Source of the DNA: Emcibacter nanhaiensis
GTDB lineage: Bacteria; Pseudomonadota; Alphaproteobacteria; Sphingomonadales; Emcibacteraceae
Reading direction: 5' to 3'
NCBI RefSeq assembly: GCF_006385175.1
Contig: NZ_VFIY01000005.1
Span: 441,501 to 505,500 of the forward strand
DNA length: 64,000 nucleotides
Position numbers and translations under genes: made by a program. The notes beneath the pieces are model-generated. The model had not been told where the DNA came from, did no database searches, and saw nothing but the letters and a program-made list of their open reading frames with translations. Each line of letters begins with the position of its first letter. The first letter of the stretch is position 1. This document shows, piece by piece, positions 63,295-64,000 of this stretch.

Positions 63295-64000
63295 ATGAGC
63301 GAACAGATTTTACAGATAGAAAAGCAGGCAAACGGTCTGGCCCGGGTAACATTGAACCGCCCGGAAGTCCGCAATGCCTTTAATGAAGACATGATTCGCC
63401 AGCTGACCGAGGCGTTCAAGGAATTGGCGCAGGACGACAGCATCAAGGCGGTGATTATTTCCGGTAACGGCAAGGGCTTTTCCGCCGGCGCTGATCTCGA
63501 CTGGATGAAACGGGCCGCCGATTTCAGCCACGACCAGAACAAGGCCGATGCGGAAGCGCTGGCCTATATGCTGAAGCATCTCTATGAAATGCCCAAGCTG
63601 ACCATCGGTTATGTGCACGGTGCGGCCATGGGCGGCGGTCTGGGGCTGGTGTCCTGCTGCGATCTGGTGATCGCCCACAAGGATACCCGTTTTTCCCTGT
63701 CGGAAGTGAAGCTGGGACTGATCCCGGCCACCATCTCCCCCTATGTGATCGCAGCCATCGGCCCGCGCCACGCCAAGCGCTTTTTCCAGACCGGCGAAGC
63801 CTTCTTCGGCGAAAAAGCCAAAGAGATCGGCCTGGTGCATGAACTGGGGGACACGGAAGAGCAGATGACGGAAATCCTGGAAAAGATCCTGGTCGATGTG
63901 AACCTGTCAGCGCCGCGGGCGATGGCGGCCTCCAAGCAGCTGGTGCTGGATTATGCCTTCCGGCCGCTGGAGACGGAAATCATCGAAGACAGCGCCGAGC
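63295..64000 (+). CDS. liuC: methylglutaconyl-CoA hydratase-type enoyl-CoA hydratase (cut by window end)
   Basis: The first 235 residues are present. It is a crotonase-fold protein: VTLNRPEVRNAFNEDMI, the oxyanion-hole block GNGKGFSAGADLDWMKR, and VHGAAMGGGLGLVSCCDLVIA, followed by FSLSEVKLGLIPATISPYV, where Glu is the usual catalytic acid/base. The DLDWMKR and IPATISPYV wording is typical of LiuC in leucine breakdown (3-methylglutaconyl-CoA to HMG-CoA). It starts three bases after liuB. The C-terminal end lies outside the window. Confidence 0.88.
   Translation, partial: MSEQILQIEKQANGLARVTLNRPEVRNAFNEDMIRQLTEAFKELAQDDSIKAVIISGNGKGFSAGADLDWMKRAADFSHDQNKADAEALAYMLKHLYEMPKLTIGYVHGAAMGGGLGLVSCCDLVIAHKDTRFSLSEVKLGLIPATISPYVIAAIGPRHAKRFFQTGEAFFGEKAKEIGLVHELGDTEEQMTEILEKILVDVNLSAPRAMAASKQLVLDYAFRPLETEIIEDSAE

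Noticed and set aside
1-64000. CRISPR array, insertion sequence, prophage, tRNA or rRNA genes
   Set aside because: No spaced direct repeats, transposase or integrase motifs, phage structural genes, tRNA cloverleaf or rRNA stretches were recognised on reading both strands.

Overview
The window looks like a chromosomal stretch of an aerobic, GC-rich alphaproteobacterium. Evidence: a complete ethylmalonyl-CoA pathway core (crotonyl-CoA carboxylase/reductase, methylsuccinyl-CoA dehydrogenase, ethylmalonyl-CoA mutase), the aerobic-type cobaltochelatase pair CobS/CobT next to a J-domain protein and BolA, a HIG1-type membrane protein beside the cobalamin adenosyltransferase, a DmeF-type metal exporter and a MnmC fusion. 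Closer placement is a guess (one of the marine, non-rhizobial orders). I found no rRNA, tRNA, insertion sequence, prophage or CRISPR array. Coding is dense and spread over both strands.

Layout. 1-2.3 kb: end of a fatty acid desaturase, a DUF1624 membrane protein, cob(I)alamin adenosyltransferase and a HIG1 protein. 2.26-2.95 kb: AT-rich, hairpin-rich, no convincing gene. 3-5 kb: exported prolyl oligopeptidase. 5.1-10.4 kb: mcd and ccr, divergent from ecm, with a palindrome-rich control region. 10.5-18.3 kb: AlaX, a SnoaL-like protein, a YbaK deacylase, a TPR/transglutaminase-like lipoprotein, acetyl-CoA synthetase, MnmC and a small exported protein. 18.5-23.3 kb: a lipidated subtilase autotransporter, a small lipoprotein and a PAS-PAS-GGDEF-EAL protein. 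23.6-25.6 kb: a tight operon of TusA, SufE, truncated hemoglobin and two thioesterases. 25.7-31 kb: M20 hydrolase, diguanylate cyclase, ChaN-like protein and an NADP oxidoreductase. 31-35.9 kb: HlyD / RbbA-like double-ATPase / ABC-2 permease exporter. 35.9-39.1 kb: BaiN-like flavoprotein, RhlE-type helicase with an attenuator-like leader, and YjbR. 39.1-42.6 kb: tandem DUF885 metallopeptidases. 42.8-45 kb: methylmalonyl-CoA mutase. 45-48 kb: S9 peptidase and two small membrane proteins. 48-48.6 kb: HigBA toxin-antitoxin. 48.6-53.2 kb: ArfB, DmeF, SulP, GNAT and the mutase chaperone MeaB. 53.2-59.6 kb: L28, a phytase-like protein, TetR, CobT, CobS, J-domain protein and BolA. 59.7-64 kb: AEC transporter and LysR, divergent from a leucine-degradation pair (liuB, start of liuC).

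How the genes work together. A B12-centred theme runs through the window. CobS/CobT insert cobalt, the PduO-type enzyme adenosylates the cofactor, two mutases (Ecm, Mcm) use it and MeaB protects them. Together with acetyl-CoA synthetase, Ccr and Mcd this gives acetate/acetyl-CoA assimilation through ethylmalonyl-CoA without a glyoxylate shunt, and the Liu genes feed in leucine carbon. A second theme is digestion of exported or imported peptides (two S9, two DUF885, one M20, one S8 autotransporter).

The most interesting non-coding signals are: an intrinsic terminator with an eight-codon Pro-Pro-Cys-Cys leader frame in front of the helicase gene; an apparently leaderless HigBA promoter with a palindrome in its spacer; palindromes in the ccr/ecm intergenic region; a 22-bp palindrome between tetR and the phytase-like gene; and two unexplained hairpin-rich intergenic elements (2.46-2.64 kb and 59.67-59.77 kb).
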